41,401 nt of DNA from Planctomycetota bacterium. GTDB taxonomy: Bacteria > Planctomycetota > SZUA-567. Shown here one piece after another: positions 38,917-41,401 of this stretch; position 1 is the stretch's first letter, and every line of letters begins with the position of its first letter. A program made the position numbers and the translations under genes. The notes beneath the pieces are model-generated. The model was not told the origin of the DNA, did no database searches, and saw only the letters and a list, made by a program, of their open reading frames with translations. The DNA lies in the NCBI GenBank assembly GCA_020060765.1, contig JAGUZQ010000029.1, positions 1 through 41,401 on the forward strand. Direction: 5' to 3'.

Positions 38917-39249
38917 ATGAGCATTCAGGTAAAATCCCGCAGAGAGGGAGACGCCGTGGTGATTGCTGCCAGCGGCAGGATCGACGCCACCTCTTCCGGC
39001 GAACTGGAGTCCGCCGTCAACGAACAACTGAAAGACAAAACCGTACTCAAGGTTGTACTCGACCTGAACGACGTCAATTACGTGTCCAGTTCCGGTTTGC
39101 GGGTGTTCCTGCTGGCGGTCAAGATGATTAAGGCTCGCAACGGCAAACTGTTCCTCTGCGGGGTGGTGCCCGCGATTATGGACATCCTGAAAATGTCCGG
39201 ATTTCTCTCGTTCCTGACCATCGCCGACAAGGTCGAGGATTGTTTGTAG
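38917..39249 (+). CDS. STAS-domain anti-anti-sigma factor (RsbV-like)
   Basis: A 110-residue single STAS domain. The signature DLNDVNYVSSSGLRVFL carries Ser58 in the position normally phosphorylated by the partner kinase. The rest fits the family (VVIAASGRIDATSSGELE at the start, LCGVVPAIMDILKMSGF near the end). The ATG follows GGAG by about 8 bases. It is divergent from the RsbW-like kinase and 22 bp before the secretin gene, so it is probably transcribed with it. The pair forms a partner switch, which may set the activity of the secretion gene; that is inference from position. Confidence 0.9.
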   Translation: MSIQVKSRREGDAVVIAASGRIDATSSGELESAVNEQLKDKTVLKVVLDLNDVNYVSSSGLRVFLLAVKMIKARNGKLFLCGVVPAIMDILKMSGFLSFLTIADKVEDCL

Positions 39250-39271
39250 CGGCTGCGGTGGAGATAGTAAT

Positions 39272-41143
39272 TTGAAACTCCGAATCGCTTTACTGCTATT
39301 GCCCGCGCTGGCGCTGCTTTACGGTTGCGACGGCGGCCAGCCCGCGCAACGCGACGCCGACCCGGTTTTCGGCAATGTCCGCCGTTCCGCCGACATTGCC
39401 TTCGGTCGCGCCAGACCGGCCACGATCCTCGACGGTGATTCCAATCCCATCGGAGTCACGCCCGCCCCTGTTGCCGTTGACACCACCGGCGTGGAATTAC
39501 CTGAACATGTTCTCGATCCGGAAACGGTTTCACCCAGCCGCCGCTGGCTCAAGCCCGACAAGGTCAGCTATGCCCTGGACAACAAGCCGCTGTCCGAACT
39601 GCTCAAGGATTTCTGCCTCAAGCAGGGCGTGGCTGCTCTGGTCAGCGACAAGATCAAAGGCGCGGTGAGCGGAACCTTTACTTTCGAGGATGCGGGCAAA
39701 TTTCTCAACATCCTCTGCCGCAACGAAAAAATCATCTGGTACTACGACGGCGGCATGGTCTACTTCTACCATCAGGACGAATTGCAGACCGAAATCCTGC
39801 GCTTGGGCAATGTCGGATTGGAAGAGATAGAACACGCCCTGTCCGAGATGCAACTGCTGGACGAACGCTACCCGTTGCGCTGCAATTCCTCCTCGCTCAA
39901 ACTTGTGATGTTGCACGCCCCGCCGCGTTATATCGAACTGATCAAACAGCTTCACGATGAATTTGCGGACAGCGTTTCGGTAGTGAAGGCAGCGGAAATC
40001 TTCAAGCTGAACAACGCCTGGGCGGAAGACCAGGTAGTGCAATACATGGGCAAGGACGTGGTGCTGCCGGGAGTGGCTGCTCTCCTGCGGCAGATCGTGG
40101 CCGGAGGAGAATCCATCGCCCCCGCCCAGCCTGACGCGGCTGAGGGCAAGATGCTCAAGGGATCGGGGCTGGTTGGCAAGAAGAAAGCCGCCGCTGCTGC
40201 AGCCAATGCCGCGCCTGACAAGCTGGTGGAAGCCAAGATCATCGCCGACCGCAGGCTCAACGCTGTCATCATCTGGGACGTGCGCGAGCGGATGCCATAT
40301 TATCGCCAGTTGATCGAGAAACTCGACCAGCCGGTCGATCTGGTCGAAATCCGCGTGGCGATTATCGACGTGGAAATCACCCACTCCCGCAGCCTCGGCG
40401 TCAACTGGGAAGTCAACAATTACGATTACGGCAAGAAAATCCAGGGCACCGGCACGCTGAACAAGCCCGCCGCCGCCGACGCCAGCGCCGCCATTAACGG
40501 CCTCTCCTACTCGACCATCTACACCCACGGCCTGGACAAGCTGATGGCAAAAGTGAACGCGCTGGCCGCGACCGGCGACGCCAAGGTTTTGAGCCGCCCG
40601 GCGGTGCTGACCATGGACAACATCCAGGCGGTGCTGGAGCATACCGAGACTTTCTACGTCAAGTTGCAGGGGCAGGACGAGGTCGATCTGGTGGACGTGA
40701 CTGCCGGTACTATCCTGAAAGTCACGCCGCACATCATCACGGAAAAAGATGAAAACGACGGCGTCAGGAAGAAGATCAAGCTGATGGTGCATATCGAGGA
40801 CGGCACCGATAACAGCGGCGCTTCCAGCCTGGTGGACGGCCTGCCGCGCGTGAAGAAAAGTACGGTCGACACGCTCGCGGTGGTGGGCGAGGAACAGGCG
40901 CTGGTGATCGGCGGCCACTACCACGAGGAAAAGCGCAGCAACGATTCGGGGCTGCCGATTCTGCAGAAAATTCCCGGCCTCGGCCACGCCTTCAAGAACA
41001 GTTCCGTGTCGTCGTCCAAGGTCGAGCGCCTGTTTGTCATGCAGCCGCGCATAGTCCGCATCGACGACATCACCAAAACCCCGCGCGTCAACCGCACCAT
41101 GAGCCGCACCGTGTTGGAAAACGACCTGCGCATGCCGGAGTAG
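39272..41143 (+). CDS. sctC: Secretin, SctC/YscC-like, lipidated
   Basis: A 623-residue outer-membrane channel subunit. It starts at TTG (39272), since the first in-frame Met lies nearly 200 residues in and the TTG gives a clean lipoprotein signal: LLLLPALALLYGC with Cys19 followed by Asp. Residues about 95-170 match the N0 domain of type III secretins (ALDNKPLSELLKDFCLKQGV, then IIWYYDGGMVYFYHQDEL). N-domains at about 190-350 are split by an Ala/Lys-rich insert (about 280-318). The secretin core starts near 355 (VEIRVAIIDVEITHSRSLGV) and ends with LPILQKIPGLGHAF and ERLFVMQPRIVR, as in YscC. No other secretion gene is within the window; the next genes lie beyond its end. Type II or IV secretin is less likely. 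Confidence 0.78.
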   Translation: MKLRIALLLLPALALLYGCDGGQPAQRDADPVFGNVRRSADIAFGRARPATILDGDSNPIGVTPAPVAVDTTGVELPEHVLDPETVSPSRRWLKPDKVSYALDNKPLSELLKDFCLKQGVAALVSDKIKGAVSGTFTFEDAGKFLNILCRNEKIIWYYDGGMVYFYHQDELQTEILRLGNVGLEEIEHALSEMQLLDERYPLRCNSSSLKLVMLHAPPRYIELIKQLHDEFADSVSVVKAAEIFKLNNAWAEDQVVQYMGKDVVLPGVAALLRQIVAGGESIAPAQPDAAEGKMLKGSGLVGKKKAAAAAANAAPDKLVEAKIIADRRLNAVIIWDVRERMPYYRQLIEKLDQPVDLVEIRVAIIDVEITHSRSLGVNWEVNNYDYGKKIQGTGTLNKPAAADASAAINGLSYSTIYTHGLDKLMAKVNALAATGDAKVLSRPAVLTMDNIQAVLEHTETFYVKLQGQDEVDLVDVTAGTILKVTPHIITEKDENDGVRKKIKLMVHIEDGTDNSGASSLVDGLPRVKKSTVDTLAVVGEEQALVIGGHYHEEKRSNDSGLPILQKIPGLGHAFKNSSVSSSKVERLFVMQPRIVRIDDITKTPRVNRTMSRTVLENDLRMPE

Positions 41144-41289
41144 TCTCCAGCCTCCATTCGCCAATTTTTTTATACAAGTTTTCTGTTTTGATATCGGTTC
41201 AAGCTATTACTTGCCGAATAGTCCCTCCCCTTCCAGGGGAAGTTAGGAGGGGCGAGAGCCTTTCCCCTTACCCCCTCTAACTCCAATGC
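41141..41289 (+). repeat. AGTCTCC word plus REP-like palindromes after the secretin
   Basis: TAGTCTCCAGCCTCCA starts in the secretin TAG, echoing the AGTCTCC array of island E7. At 41221-41280 comes a REP-like block, CCCTCCCCTTCCAGGGGAAG, followed by TTAGGAGGGGCGAGAGCCTT. A close match occurs within island E5 at about 18420-18460. No gene is seen here. Confidence 0.6.
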
Positions 41290-41394
41290 GGTTTAATTAA
41301 GGAAAAACTTGTACCGTCATTCCCGCGAAGGCGGGAATCCAGGAGGTGTTGCGTGCGGTTTCCCCACTGGATTCCCGCCTTCGCGGGAATGACG
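41290..41394. repeat. MITE-like inverted repeat, family R, copy 4
   Basis: The leader GGTTTAATTAAGGAAAAACT is followed by arms CGTCATTCCCGCGAAGGCGG (from 41315) and its complement (to 41394), with a spacer of about 23 bp. The leader, arm and spacer (GTTGCGTGCGGTTTCCCC) match copy 1 almost base for base. Confidence 0.82.
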
Positions 41395-41401
41395 ATCGTA
41401 T

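Overview
The window is about 41.4 kb of GC-rich bacterial chromosome. It suggests an anaerobic, carbohydrate-using member of the PVC superphylum, perhaps Lentisphaerota or a relative. This is inferred from gene mix only: many sugar-acting proteins and sugar regulators, two Gfo/Idh/MocA oxidoreductases, a rubrerythrin/superoxide reductase/flavodiiron oxygen-defence set, an RsbW/RsbV-type partner switch and a type-III-secretion-like secretin. No rRNA, tRNA, CRISPR array, transposase or phage gene was seen.

Layout. 1-854: dispersed repeats only. 855-5157: a GntR/LacI-type sugar regulator, a small lipoprotein, a large catalytic-toroid-like protein and KDPG aldolase (eda), which lies between two nearly identical direct repeats. 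5552-12024: a TetR regulator and a complete tripartite RND efflux operon (outer-membrane lipoprotein, adaptor, pump). 12264-12722: a receiver-like protein without its phospho-acceptor aspartate. 12895-22117: sugar genes: an IclR regulator with a strong promoter and palindromic operator, a second toroid protein, a GH36-like alpha-galactosidase, a divergent ROK regulator, a sugar isomerase/epimerase and two Gfo/Idh/MocA oxidoreductases. 22350-23566: a structured leader, a 73-residue unknown and mutM. 23666-35184: an oxygen/peroxide/metal defence island: rubrerythrin, MFS exporter, desulfoferrodoxin, a Cys-rich mini-protein, 2x[4Fe-4S] ferredoxin, AhpD-like protein, glucose-6-phosphate dehydrogenase, ZIP transporter, a lipoamide-dehydrogenase-like flavoprotein missing its catalytic histidine, a Cu/Zn-type permease with an HMA tail, flavodiiron protein, ferritin and rubredoxin (only 52 residues). 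35416-38326: a PGRP-type amidase, a lipoprotein, dCMP deaminase and a POTRA/FtsQ-like protein. 38331-41143: RsbW-like kinase, STAS protein and a lipidated SctC-like secretin.

How it works together. The sugar genes can release and oxidise sugars, with eda feeding pyruvate into central metabolism. Zwf could supply NADPH to the defence island, where a flavoprotein and rubredoxin could pass electrons to the diiron and superoxide-reducing enzymes. The partner switch sits directly before the secretin and may control it.

The most unusual structure is intergenic. At least six islands are bracketed by inverted arrays of short tandem words of about 7-10 bp. The word differs between islands (GGGACTAAG, CTGAGTTG, GGGTTGAC, AGTCTCC), but the layout is the same, and several arrays begin at or within a stop codon. 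Two further dispersed repeat families are present. I do not recognise the word-array class as a named element.
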